Origin: Siphonodentalium dalli
Lineage: Eukaryota > Mollusca > Scaphopoda > Gadilida > Siphonodentaliidae
Length of the DNA: 64,000 nucleotides
Direction: 5' to 3'
NCBI GenBank assembly: GCA_032622095.1
Contig: CP136068.1
Span: 114,560,509 to 114,624,508, forward strand
The position numbers and the translations under genes were made by a program. Of the stretch, positions 1-7,933 are shown piece by piece. The notes beneath the pieces are model-generated. The model had not been told where the DNA came from. It saw only the letters and a program-made list of their open reading frames with translations, and made no database searches. How positions within the stretch are numbered: position 1 is the stretch's first letter; the number at the start of each line of letters is the position of its first letter.

Positions 1-76
1 ATAGTCGCAGAAACAATGACAGACGACAGCTAAATAGAAATTTCCATTCACTGAGCAATTATATAAACTCTGTTAA

Positions 77-264
77 CCCTTTACCCAACAAACCGGCCAA
101 AACCGGCCAAATAAAGCTTCAACAGCCTAAAATATCTTCGGTCTGTCTCAATAGAACCATACACATATGGATATCATTGGAACCGGTTCCTTGACCACAT
201 TGTGATGGTTACAGTTATGCCCTGTGCCAATGCATTCTCTTATATATGCGAGTCGACCATAGGT
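77..264 (+). mobile_element. Double-hairpin TTAA MITE, copy 1, left part (split by the Polinton)
   Basis: Starts CCCTTTACCCAACA after TTAA (73-76) and runs through the first arm of the palindrome (CCAATGCATTCTCTTATATA at 229 onward) to the Polinton insertion point. It matches the complete copies at 25771, 36960, 50964 and 52927. Confidence 0.9.
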
Positions 265-270
265 CGCCTC
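265..270. repeat. Left 6-bp target site duplication of the Polinton
   Basis: CGCCTC directly before the left TIR. The same six bases follow the right TIR at 14695-14700. Other copies of the host MITE (for example around 25965-25970) carry a single CGCCTC followed by GCATATATAAG, which is the empty site. Confidence 0.95.
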
Positions 271-1050
271 AGTAGTATTAAGTAGAGGGCATATTGATAT
301 ATATATCACTGAGCCTTAGGGTGTGGTCGTCATTGAGAATCCCCACCCCCACGGGATATCATAAATACTACTTATCGAATGTTAAACGATACAATACCGA
401 CTAATTTATATAGGTGTAGTCGTCGTCTGATAATCCCCACCCCCCACGGGATTTCGTAAATAGTATTTAACGAATGTAAACGTTACAATAACGACTAATT
501 TATATAAGTGTATCAAAAATGAGCTGTTTTACAAGGCAGATCTTATAGTCATACTAACTAGTAACTATTTGAAGGCATAGATAAGCTACAATACGCGCTT
601 CTAGGCAGATGTTATAGTCAGACTAACTAGTAACTATTTTAAGGCATAGATAAGCTACAATACGAGCTATTTTATGTTAGGTAATGATGTATATCTAATA
701 GGCAGATGGTATAGTAAAGCAAACTATTTCTAGGCAGATGATATAGTCAGAATAGCTATTAACTATTTGAAGGATTAGTACGCACGATTGAATACATGTA
801 TTGATATATAGGTTAGTTATGATAGATTAGTAAAATAATGAGATGAATTATTCGCTAGTGAATAACCTCGTGCATGTAAAAAACCACAAGGCTAAAACAC
901 ATGGAATATTTGTTAGTGTCGGAACTTTTTCTTCTTTATTGTAGATTTGTAGGTAACACTATTCGATCTCATAAAACTCGATATTACAGAGTCTCGTAGA
1001 AAACGAAATGTGGAACCCTTCACACTTTAGTTCCTTTAATGAATATTAAT
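271..1050 (+). repeat. Left terminal inverted repeat of the Polinton (780 bp)
   Basis: The inverse complement of 13915-14694 over its whole length, ending inward at GAATATTAAT. It contains two tandem copies of a 93-94-bp unit (321-413 and 414-507, each with a run of Cs followed by ACGGGAT and later GACTAATTTATATA). It also has four iteron-like copies starting GGCAGAT (535, 604, 701, 733), the first two within a 69-bp direct repeat. No gene lies inside. In Polintons the TIR ends are taken to be the origin of protein-primed replication and the integrase substrate; the iterons could be binding sites. Confidence 0.95.
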
Positions 1051-1132
1051 AATATATATCATAAACAAACACAATTATATCAATATTTTGATCAATATAT
1101 ATTAAATATATCATAAAACAAACATAATCAAA
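1051..1132. other. AT-rich spacer between left TIR and first gene
   Basis: About 80 bp rich in A and T with repeated ATATATCATAAA-type words. It lies downstream of the zinc-knuckle gene and may hold its 3' end. Nothing else is visible. Confidence 0.5.
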
Positions 1133-1390
1133 TCAATCTTTTTTTAGATATGGACAGTCTGGTCTTAAATGATCTCCGTTACATTCATAACATCTAACAC
1201 GAGTCTTTTTAAATTTATCAGCTGAATTCAATTTAGATATCCTATACAAAATTTTAGCATTTTTATCAGCTAATATTGAAATTTGTTGTCCTATCTCTTC
1301 TATATCAGCCAAATTATCTAAAAGTTTTCTTTTTAAACTCCCTCTGTTCTTTCCTTTCTGAGAAACTTCGAATTCACTGTCAGAAGACAT
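1133..1390 (-). CDS. Small zinc-knuckle protein of the Polinton
   Basis: 85 residues if started at the ATG at 1390, where the product begins MSSDSEFEV; an upstream ATG at 1420 would add ten hydrophobic, poorly coding-looking residues. The N-terminus is acidic and then basic. The middle (about 25-60) has a heptad-like leucine/isoleucine pattern that could form a coiled coil. The C-terminus carries Cys-X2-Cys-X3-His-X4-Cys, one residue shorter than the retroviral CCHC knuckle (CX2CX4HX4C). It is the last gene before the left TIR, 54 bp after the protease stop. A nucleic-acid-binding packaging or regulatory role is plausible but inferred only from the motif. I do not recognise a named homologue. 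Confidence 0.7.
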   Translation of the reverse strand: MSSDSEFEVSQKGKNRGSLKRKLLDNLADIEEIGQQISILADKNAKILYRISKLNSADKFKKTRVRCYECNGDHLRPDCPYLKKD

Positions 1391-1444
1391 TTTGATTTTA
1401 AAAATATTATAAAAAAGCATTTCATTTATAGCACAAAAAAAAAA

Positions 1445-1915
1445 CTAAATATCGAACAACACGGGTAGATGTTGTTTACACCAATTATAAACGTAAGTAT
1501 CATTATGAAAACCGGGTTTATTTAAAACGTATAGACAGTCCAATCCTCTACAAGTATGATACAAATAATATAATACGAAATAACCACACAAAAAAGAAGA
1601 TATATGTTGAATATAATTTGTACTATAATACAATCTACCATATTTAGCTAACATATTTTTCAACTGCTCAGATGGAGGTAATCCGATAGGATCAAAATAT
1701 ATTATAAAATTATCATCGCGTTTCCATATACATATCCAATGTTCACCATCTAACCAAGATGGGTCAGTATTACAAATTAAACCTCTGTTCGGCTTAATAG
1801 TATCAGGTAATTCGTCCAAAGCATAAACGCCTATTATCATAGAATTCAAAACTGAGTCTGATTTTAATGCATCAGATATATCTAAGTTGCTCAACATAAT
1901 GTTAAAATATTCCAC
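1445..1915 (-). CDS. PRO: Adenain-like cysteine protease (capsid maturation)
   Basis: 156 residues from the ATG at 1915, or 150 from the ATG at 1897. The first overlaps the capsid gene's 3' end by 14 bp and the second starts 5 bp after it. The fold is that of the adenovirus protease/Ulp1 (C5/C48) group. Counting from 1915, the catalytic set is His59 (GEHWICIW), Asp75 (IYFDPIG), Gln103 and Cys110 (SSFLCGYF). The Gln-to-Cys spacing of 7 equals that of adenain, whose triad uses Glu where this has Asp. In Polintons this enzyme is expected to cleave capsid and core precursors during virion maturation. It lies directly after the major capsid gene, which supports that role. Confidence 0.93.
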   Translation of the reverse strand: MEYFNIMLSNLDISDALKSDSVLNSMIIGVYALDELPDTIKPNRGLICNTDPSWLDGEHWICIWKRDDNFIIYFDPIGLPPSEQLKNMLAKYGRLYYSTNYIQHISSFLCGYFVLYYLYHTCRGLDCLYVLNKPGFHNDTYVYNWCKQHLPVLFDI

Positions 1916-3209
1916 CCGTGTAAACGCTACGTTCCCCGCTAATTTCTATAGAACTATCGTATTCGGCATATACTATTACATTTACTGTATCTGGTAAAGC
2001 TGTTGAAAATTTTGCACTTAACCGTGCACTACCTCGCTGTTTTGGATGCCAAACTAAACTATCAGCATTATGATCTGCAGTTAAATCAAAACCGAAAGTT
2101 GTAAAACCATTGGCATAATCAAAAAAGCTAACTCTGAAAGATTGCTCGCAATATAATTTATTTATAGAATTCAAAAATGTGTAATATGAACCTACATATA
2201 AATCATCATCGAAAGTTTGTTCGTATTTATGCCCATTCACGGTTTTACCATTAACAGACAATTCCATTTCGTAGCAATCATAATGTTTAAAATTAAAAGG
2301 AGAAGATGCTATAGTACCATTAAATGCTGTATTATCTACTAAAAATATTAACACTCTCTTAGGAAGAAATGGATCACCCAAAAACAAATCGTCTTTAATC
2401 AAGCTTAAAGTCCTAGGTGCTACGCTAAATGTTTTTAACGAAACTCTATCCAAAGGATATTGAGCATTGGTTCCACTTAATAACTTTTTGCTTATTTCAT
2501 TTGAAGTGACATCACTTAACTCTACGGTTCGTACAAACAATTTAGTATCTGACAGCTCAATCTTATAATCACCAGCACTACCTTGTAAACAAAAAGTAGG
2601 CTTTGATCTATGCAGTCTGAGTTTTATGGGTACGTTTGGAATTAACAATTTTGGTTGATTAAACATGTCCAAATGTAGTTTACCGCATAATTGAATTTTT
2701 TTTCCAATATTACCGTCTTTAATTATTCCAAGTAACTGCCTACCTCTGGCAATGTCTGCCGGTACATCATCCAAAGTCCCACCTTTCTGAGGTATAAATA
2801 AAGTTGTTCTCTCTAATTGATTTTCTCTTGTAGAACTTAAGAAAGTTTCTATGTAAGATCTATAAGCATAATATCGACCAACTCCACATTCTACACCGTT
2901 TAATAATAAATCAGCTCTCTCGAATAAAGAATGAAGAAAATTATTTATTGGAAAAGCGTGTTGATCGCCTGCGAAAACGGTTCCATCGGTTTTCGATATT
3001 TTAACGTCGGTTTGCAAATAACTTTCCGAAAGATCAACATAATGTGCAGATGGAGACTCTAAAAAGAACTCTAGTACGTTACTATTTGAATAATTTGAAT
3101 TCGATGGATGTTTCTCTGTAAATGAACCGTCTGTTATAGTTACCACAGTAGGCGGAATTTCAAAAACATCCACCTCGCTCTTAGAAACTGGACAGCTGTT
3201 GGGATTCAT
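1902..3209 (-). CDS. MCP: Major capsid protein, double jelly-roll type
   Basis: 435 residues. I recognise the Polinton major capsid by its pattern: an N-terminal strand-rich stretch with FxxxSPSxxYVDLSxSYL, then VxINNFLHSLFERADLLLNGV, and IxLCGKLHLDMFNQPKLLIPN in the middle. The second half is again beta-rich. Such proteins form trimeric hexon-like capsomers with two jelly rolls. The length is at the compact end for the family. The ATG follows the preceding gene's TAA with no gap (TAAATG at 3212-3207), so the two cistrons probably share a transcript and translation may re-initiate. The 3' end overlaps the longer form of the protease ORF by 14 bp. Confidence 0.93.
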   Translation of the reverse strand: MNPNSCPVSKSEVDVFEIPPTVVTITDGSFTEKHPSNSNYSNSNVLEFFLESPSAHYVDLSESYLQTDVKISKTDGTVFAGDQHAFPINNFLHSLFERADLLLNGVECGVGRYYAYRSYIETFLSSTRENQLERTTLFIPQKGGTLDDVPADIARGRQLLGIIKDGNIGKKIQLCGKLHLDMFNQPKLLIPNVPIKLRLHRSKPTFCLQGSAGDYKIELSDTKLFVRTVELSDVTSNEISKKLLSGTNAQYPLDRVSLKTFSVAPRTLSLIKDDLFLGDPFLPKRVLIFLVDNTAFNGTIASSPFNFKHYDCYEMELSVNGKTVNGHKYEQTFDDDLYVGSYYTFLNSINKLYCEQSFRVSFFDYANGFTTFGFDLTADHNADSLVWHPKQRGSARLSAKFSTALPDTVNVIVYAEYDSSIEISGERSVYTGGIF

Positions 3210-3575
3210 TTATTCAAAAATATCACGTTTTGTTTTTCGTCTCTTCCTACGTCTTTTTGAAGGAATATCCGAATATTCTTGTAATTTACGTCGTTTTGAT
3301 GGAATATCCGAATTATATTGTAATTTACGTTTAGGCCGTAAAAGATCTAAAGCTGCTTCTTTACCTCGATTTCGAATAGATTCCGATAAATTTTGCCCAC
3401 TCAATATATCACTACCAACATTAGAGGCTGTTTCTAAACCTTTCGTTAAAAGAGATTTTCCCAGATTTTTTGCAATTGGCGCAATTGATCTGGCTAATTT
3501 ACCAAAAATAGAACCAAGTCCGTAACCTCTCTGATACCTATCTCCTATAAAAATAGGAATAGGACTATTCGCCAT
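3210..3575 (-). CDS. Small basic virion protein, adenovirus pVI/core-like
   Basis: 121 residues. The N-terminal half (17-75) is glycine-rich and amphipathic (GYGLGSIFGKLARS and following), of the kind seen in membrane-active or capsid-cementing minor proteins. The C-terminal 40 residues are strongly basic with a repeated SDIPSKRR motif (89-96 and 102-109) ending in a nuclear-localisation-like cluster, so DNA binding and nuclear import are likely. It sits between the penton and hexon genes, as minor virion protein genes often do. Assignment to a pVI-like class is by composition and position, not by a firm match. Its stop codon touches the major capsid start codon. Confidence 0.8.
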   Translation of the reverse strand: MANSPIPIFIGDRYQRGYGLGSIFGKLARSIAPIAKNLGKSLLTKGLETASNVGSDILSGQNLSESIRNRGKEAALDLLRPKRKLQYNSDIPSKRRKLQEYSDIPSKRRRKRRKTKRDIFE

Positions 3576-3628
3576 AACTTTAAATAATGAAACATCTATT
3601 TATATACATTTATATTTAATATCAATCC

Positions 3629-4717
3629 TTATCCAATCAAAATGCGTTTAAATAATAAAACTAGAACAGTTTTACCATAATCCGTCCAAGGAGGTGGCAT
3701 ACCTGTAGAATCACGAATATATATCGAAATAGTGTCAAAATTCTTATGATGTATAGGAAAAAATTGCAAATTTGCGAATTCATAATATGTTGTTGATACA
3801 ATATCATCAGAACGTGGGCATATTACTTTCAATAATTGTGAATTAGAATCGCCTACTATACTATGTGTACATATATCTGAATAAATATAAAGAGCGTCTA
3901 TATGATCCAATTGATTAGTTACAATTAAAAAACAGTCTTTGGATTTTCCACCGGTATCTTTTAATTTTAGTTGATAATTTTCACGCAAATTAAGAAGATA
4001 TCCCAATTCAGAAGTCCTTGTAATTTGCAAATCCATCGCCAACGAATAACGAGACATGCTTGTATGGTTTGCCATTCTAGTGAAACAAAGGTAGTTCACG
4101 TTTTGACGTTTTCTCACCTTAATGTCAATAACTACATCCCCGATTAAATCCTCAAATATGGTTTGGGACTCTTTCGCATCGATTGAATTCAAACCTGGTT
4201 CGATTAATTTATATTTCGTCTTTTCTAATTCTGACATAAATTCAGAATCTTTGTAAAAATGCAAAATTAATTTTCGTTGAACTAATTGCATCCTATCTAT
4301 CAAATCTTCGAACGAACATTTGTCATCAAAAATAACACCATATTCAATCTTTGTAAATACACTTTTCCTCCATCTAATCGGACCTTTAACCCGAAGTTTC
4401 CTAGCAATAATACCGTAATTGGGATCTCTAACAATTGGTAAATCAGTTTCTGGCGTCAAGAAATTCATATCCACCACTATTCCATAAACAAATGCATAAG
4501 ATTGATCATCTGTGGAAAAGGTAAAATTTCTTTGTTCCAGGAGCGGGCTTTTAAATCTGGTTGGAATAATGGCTGATGATAAAGCTACACACCAATCATC
4601 CTCCTGTAACCGAATCTCACTAGGCAAACTCACGGTATATTCAGATAGTGAATTTCTGAATAAATCACCAGAAACATTAGACGGTAAAGTCACCGAAAAC
4701 AGGCCCGTTGCTTCCAT
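3629..4717 (-). CDS. mCP: Minor capsid protein (penton, single jelly-roll type)
   Basis: 362 residues. The N-terminus has the typical Polinton minor-capsid signature: FSVTLPSNVSGDLFRNSLSEY at about 7-27, followed by a hydrophobic strand and DDWCVALSSAIIPTRF at about 40-55. The family forms the pentameric vertices of Polinton-like capsids with one jelly roll at the N-terminus. The rest is mixed strand with no other motif that I can name. It is separated from the downstream basic protein by 53 bp and from the integrase stop by 207 bp. A TATA-like TATATA word lies near 4800-4806 in that gap. Confidence 0.9.
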   Translation of the reverse strand: MEATGLFSVTLPSNVSGDLFRNSLSEYTVSLPSEIRLQEDDWCVALSSAIIPTRFKSPLLEQRNFTFSTDDQSYAFVYGIVVDMNFLTPETDLPIVRDPNYGIIARKLRVKGPIRWRKSVFTKIEYGVIFDDKCSFEDLIDRMQLVQRKLILHFYKDSEFMSELEKTKYKLIEPGLNSIDAKESQTIFEDLIGDVVIDIKVRKRQNVNYLCFTRMANHTSMSRYSLAMDLQITRTSELGYLLNLRENYQLKLKDTGGKSKDCFLIVTNQLDHIDALYIYSDICTHSIVGDSNSQLLKVICPRSDDIVSTTYYEFANLQFFPIHHKNFDTISIYIRDSTGMPPPWTDYGKTVLVLLFKRILIG

Positions 4718-4943
4718 GTTTACTTAATTTAGGAGATGGAGACAAAAGTCCAACAGAACCCGACAGTAAACTAATCCAAATAGACGGTGTGTCCACACCG
4801 TATATACTAATATTTAATATAGCAGAAACACATACTATATAAAGCAAAAATACTTGACTGATATACACAACCTGTCCTTTGGAAACTTTATTATTGAAAA
4901 AAGTCCATTTTGACGATTGTCGTTTTAATCTGAGGTCGTGATC
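4677..4943 (-). CDS. Possible small membrane protein overlapping integrase and penton genes
   Basis: An open frame of 88 residues from the ATG at 4943 (an in-frame ATG at 4991 would add 16). It overlaps the integrase 3' end by 19 bp and the penton 5' end by 41 bp and fills the only large gap between them. Residues about 25-45 form one clear hydrophobic segment (VVYISQVFLLYIVCVSAILN). A serine- and leucine-rich tail follows. Overlaps of this size occur elsewhere in this element, which favours a real gene. Nothing else supports it, and an AT-rich gap can stay open by chance. Confidence 0.3.
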   Translation of the reverse strand, partial: DHDLRLKRQSSKWTFFNNKVSKGQVVYISQVFLLYIVCVSAILNISIYGVDTPSIWISLLSGSVGLLSPSPKLSKHGSNGPVFGDFTV

Positions 4944-6049
4944 CATTCTCTTGGAATGTACGAATCGAAACTGGCTGGATAGCCGCTCCATCTAACTTTT
5001 ATTTGATCCCCGTCTCGTTCTAATACACGTTCAATTTTCCACATAGTATCGGAATCAATCGTTACAGGTGATAACTCGCTCTCGTAGAATGTACCCAATA
5101 TTTCCTCTGAATTGAGATCAGCTATTTTATATCTATGTGGTTTAGAACCAGGTACCAAAGACGTAATCTTAAACACTTCATAAGTATAATTGGCCAAAAA
5201 ACCCTTTTCAAACTTATTTTTTAATTTTACCAAGCGAACGCTCTCTCCCACTTTAAATTTTGCTTTTGTAAGTGGTAATTTATAAGTCTTCGATTCATTT
5301 CTAGCTGCAATTGCTTGCGATGTCAAACACGAGACATCTTTCGGTGCCATTTTAATCGCTCTGTGTATCTTCGAATTATATGAATTCACCAATTTAGGCA
5401 AAACTGTTAAATAGCGCATAGATTTAGATTTGAAGAAATATTTATACATTTTAGACTTTAAAGAGCGTTGTACTCTCTCAACCAAAGCGGCTTTCGTGTC
5501 ATAATTTCCCGTAGAATATAAATGTACACCATTCTTCTTCAGAAATTGCTTAACGTTAGCGTTGTAGAACTCGGTTCCGCGATCAACATGTATACCGTTC
5601 GGTCGTTTGCGCTGTTTAAAAATCATTTCTAAAGCCTTCATTATGGAAACACCAGTCTTGTTCTTTAATGGTTTAACAATTAAAAATCTTGAAAAGCAAT
5701 CAATGCAAAACAACAGGTAGCAATAACCATCGTTTTGCTTGGATATATTTCGCACATCACTCAAATCCATCTGCCATATATTATTTACAGAATAAGACTC
5801 TGTTCTTGACCTAGGAAATATTATTCGTTTCGGCCTGTGCAACGAGTACGAATTTTGTTTTTGTAACCAAAGTCGAACATTTTTTCTCGATATTTTTTTT
5901 TTTACTTCCTTATACAAGTTATATTCAGATCCATAGGATGAGCGGTGAGATGGATCATAATAAATCGATGATAATATATTATCAATTTGACGAGGAGTCT
6001 GATGTCCATTTAAAATGCTTCTGTTTTTTGCCTTTGGGGGCATCTGCAA
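4925..6049 (-). CDS. INT: Retroviral-type integrase with C-terminal chromodomain
   Basis: 374 residues (ATG at 6049; a second ATG two codons in, at 6043). The rve catalytic core spans about 88-235, with Asp95 (WQMDLSDV), Asp156 (HVDRGTEF) and Glu191 (ALVERVQRS), giving D-X60-D-X34-E. An SH3-like basic domain follows at about 270-325 (KFKVGESVRLVK). The last 40 residues form a chromodomain (MWKIERVLER, then VRWSGYPASFDSYIP). The enzyme inserts the element with 6-bp duplications; the chromodomain could guide it to chromatin marks. It overlaps the upstream 207-aa gene by 68 bp in another frame. Confidence 0.96.
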   Translation of the reverse strand: MQMPPKAKNRSILNGHQTPRQIDNILSSIYYDPSHRSSYGSEYNLYKEVKKKISRKNVRLWLQKQNSYSLHRPKRIIFPRSRTESYSVNNIWQMDLSDVRNISKQNDGYCYLLFCIDCFSRFLIVKPLKNKTGVSIMKALEMIFKQRKRPNGIHVDRGTEFYNANVKQFLKKNGVHLYSTGNYDTKAALVERVQRSLKSKMYKYFFKSKSMRYLTVLPKLVNSYNSKIHRAIKMAPKDVSCLTSQAIAARNESKTYKLPLTKAKFKVGESVRLVKLKNKFEKGFLANYTYEVFKITSLVPGSKPHRYKIADLNSEEILGTFYESELSPVTIDSDTMWKIERVLERDGDQIKVRWSGYPASFDSYIPREWITTSD

Positions 6050-6605
6050 CCATCAGATCTGCTTTACGAAATTTATTTCCTATGAAATGTGTTGGTATAT
6101 TATTATCTCGTAATGATCGGGACAAACTATCCCAATTTCTAAGTGCACTGGGTTTCCTGACCTTGCTAGAAGGTATTATATCATTTACCAAATCAGTTAT
6201 GCTTCCGATTGGCTTGTCAGATAATGAAATCATTCCACTGTCGTTAATGTCAATTCCTGGCATTCTTTTTAAATGCGATAAAAATAACGAGCCTTTTTTC
6301 TGGTAAATTTTTGGCAAACTCTCAATCGCTAAATCAATTTGGTTAGGTTCAGATAAAGCGACGTCACCGGCGGGCTCTTTCGTGATTTTAACTGGAATCG
6401 GCGTTGTTTTTATAGAATTCTTAGCCATGTCATATTCAATAGACGTGGAATTAATTTTTCTTTTCTTAACTGACTCGGGCATATCTTTATCGTCTAATAT
6501 TTGATGCATTTTTTGTCTCACATCCTCTGTTTTCAACGATTGAATAGACTGAGAATTTTGCCAGTTTGCAAAAGTCTTAAAAGGCACCAAAACCATTTTT
6601 TCCAT
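5982..6605 (-). CDS. Polinton protein of unknown function (207 aa)
   Basis: 207 residues starting MEKMVLVPFKTF at 6605. The N-terminal 60 are polar and helical. A lysine- and proline-rich linker follows. Residues about 100-180 look like a compact domain (GSLFLSHLKRMPG, then KPIGSITDLVNDII, then NNIPTHFIGN). The tail is basic and then serine-rich. The pattern of a leucine-rich stretch, GSI-DLV and NIPxxxIGN resembles a conserved uncharacterised protein that I associate with animal Polintons, but I know of no function. It starts 2 bp after the upstream stop, and its 3' end overlaps the integrase start. It may be a virion core or assembly protein. Confidence 0.8.
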   Translation of the reverse strand: MEKMVLVPFKTFANWQNSQSIQSLKTEDVRQKMHQILDDKDMPESVKKRKINSTSIEYDMAKNSIKTTPIPVKITKEPAGDVALSEPNQIDLAIESLPKIYQKKGSLFLSHLKRMPGIDINDSGMISLSDKPIGSITDLVNDIIPSSKVRKPSALRNWDSLSRSLRDNNIPTHFIGNKFRKADLMVADAPKGKKQKHFKWTSDSSSN

Positions 6606-6607
6606 AT

Positions 6608-6925
6608 TCAGAAAACTTTGCCTAAAATATCTCCTAAAACAGGAATTAAACTAGCAGCCAGTGCAGCCAAAAAACCGCCGTGTTGTAATTTTTTTTTCCT
6701 GCTTTTAACAGGATTAGACTTCTTTGACAAATGACGAATAGAACTTTTAAATGGTCTTAAATTAGCTTTAATTTTAGACGAAATTGGTACATTTCCTTTA
6801 AGCAAATTATTACAACATTCAGATAGACTGTCTAATCTCGGTCTGTTTAATGCCCTCACGTCTCCAGTGCGTAACATGTTTCTCAAATATTTGGCATTTT
6901 TTCTTAATTTCACGCTGGGGCCCAT
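6608..6925 (-). CDS. Small basic protein with hydrophobic GGF tail, pX-like
   Basis: 105 residues, strongly basic from 8 to 80. A C-terminal hydrophobic helix starts with GGFLAALAASLIPVL at 83-97 and ends at residue 105. Basic proteins ending in a GGF-type hydrophobic segment recur in Polintons and adinto-like viruses and have been compared with adenovirus pX/core peptides. A role in genome condensation or membrane disruption is inferred. The start overlaps the ATPase 3' end by 16 bp, and its stop is 2 bp from the next start codon, so these genes are probably co-expressed. Confidence 0.8.
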   Translation of the reverse strand: MGPSVKLRKNAKYLRNMLRTGDVRALNRPRLDSLSECCNNLLKGNVPISSKIKANLRPFKSSIRHLSKKSNPVKSRKKKLQHGGFLAALAASLIPVLGDILGKVF

Positions 6926-7506
6926 ATCGTAGGATTTTCACTGAGCACGTCTGATCTCAATCGAAGGTTATCTGGACAAGTTTGGTTGAAATCCACCAGT
7001 AAATGAGAATATGGATCTGTTGTACACAATTTATATGCTTTTGATAAATTATTAATACCGCATTGGGTAGATAAGAAATTTATCTGACCACAATCTCTAG
7101 GAGATTTGAATAAAATAAAATAATTCGCGTTTAACGATAATTTTCTACATTTTCTTTCAAAAAGATTATGCGTCACGTATACCACACTACATCCTTCGTG
7201 ATGTGATTTTCTAGCGAATATATCTGTTACATTATCGATCTCTTTGTCAATATGATCCATATCATCCAATATTAATAAATCGCAATCGCACAACGATTCT
7301 GGAATTTGGTTTACTAATTCTACATTATCAGACACCTGTTGATCACAATTAGGAGTCACGTAAGTTATTTTTTCCGGAACTGGGAACATTAATTTATCTT
7401 TATTTTCGATTAAACTATATATGAAGGTTGATTTCCCACTAGCTGAAGGGCCATTTATTATGGCCCTAAATATATCCTGAAAACATACGTAATTGTACGT
7501 TTTCAT
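6910..7506 (-). CDS. ATP: Genome-packaging ATPase (FtsK/HerA, A32-like)
   Basis: 198 residues. Walker A is GPSASGKST at 19-27 and Walker B is LLILDDM at 77-83. A VYVTHNLF stretch follows at about 109-116, the usual position of the sensor strand in viral A32-type ATPases. The size fits the single-domain packaging ATPases of Polintons, which pump the linear genome into the preformed capsid. The ATG at 7506 is close to the Walker A motif, as is common. The upstream region has GTCGAC-containing repeats. The 3' end overlaps the GGF-tail gene. Confidence 0.93.
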   Translation of the reverse strand: MKTYNYVCFQDIFRAIINGPSASGKSTFIYSLIENKDKLMFPVPEKITYVTPNCDQQVSDNVELVNQIPESLCDCDLLILDDMDHIDKEIDNVTDIFARKSHHEGCSVVYVTHNLFERKCRKLSLNANYFILFKSPRDCGQINFLSTQCGINNLSKAYKLCTTDPYSHLLVDFNQTCPDNLRLRSDVLSENPTIWAPA

Positions 7507-7904
7507 TGTGTTTTATTGTCAAACGCTCTTTAATTCAGTAAAACACAATTTGTTTTCCCACACACTGGATGTCCGGCAAAATTGACAAGAGAGAATCTGA
7601 TGTATACATAACAGTGGGTAGCCATATATAATCACACGCTTTGTCGACTCGATGCTATCGCGTTACAAACCGTATCGGCAGTTTAATGTCGCGAAACACC
7701 TATTGAATTCAAATTTTACTACCTGTTGTCGACCACCGCCCATTGTCGACTCCATGCTAATCCATTACGAACTGTCACCTCTGTTTAATATGGCGGAACC
7801 AATCTAAAGCCAGTTGAAATAAAAAATTTACCACATGGGGGCGCGGAAGGGTGTTGATATATCGTGTAAATTTAAGTTTGCGGTAAAAAGAAGGATTTTA
7901 TCGT
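7507..7904. promoter_or_regulatory. Intergenic region with TTGTCGAC repeats upstream of the ATPase gene
   Basis: About 400 bp without a convincing complete gene. Two diverged direct repeats of about 57 bp lie at 7641-7697 and 7743-7800, each beginning TTGTCGACTC and containing ATGCTA and GTTTAAT. A third TTGTCGAC is at 7726-7733. A TATATAA word lies at 7625-7631. An ATG at 7835 opens only 24 codons on the plus strand. The region is placed to hold promoters for the minus-strand ATPase gene and for the plus-strand exon at 7932. The motif is a partial palindrome, as expected for a dimeric DNA-binding protein. Confidence 0.4.
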
Positions 7905-7933
7905 GTTGAACAGATAGTTCAACTATAAACATT
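7905..7933 (+). repeat. Hairpin direct repeat, left copy
   Basis: GTTGAAC, 5-nt loop, GTTCAAC, then TATAAACATT. A 29-bp near-copy (26 of 29 bases) lies at 8441-8469. The stem is a perfect 7-bp inverted repeat. Confidence 0.6.

Noticed and set aside
3199-3525. 108-codon plus-strand frame
   Set aside because: Shadow of the basic virion protein on the opposite strand; composition mirrors its lysine/arginine codons.
5938-6306. 122-codon plus-strand frame
   Set aside because: Antisense to the 207-aa gene and the integrase start, no TATA or splice context.
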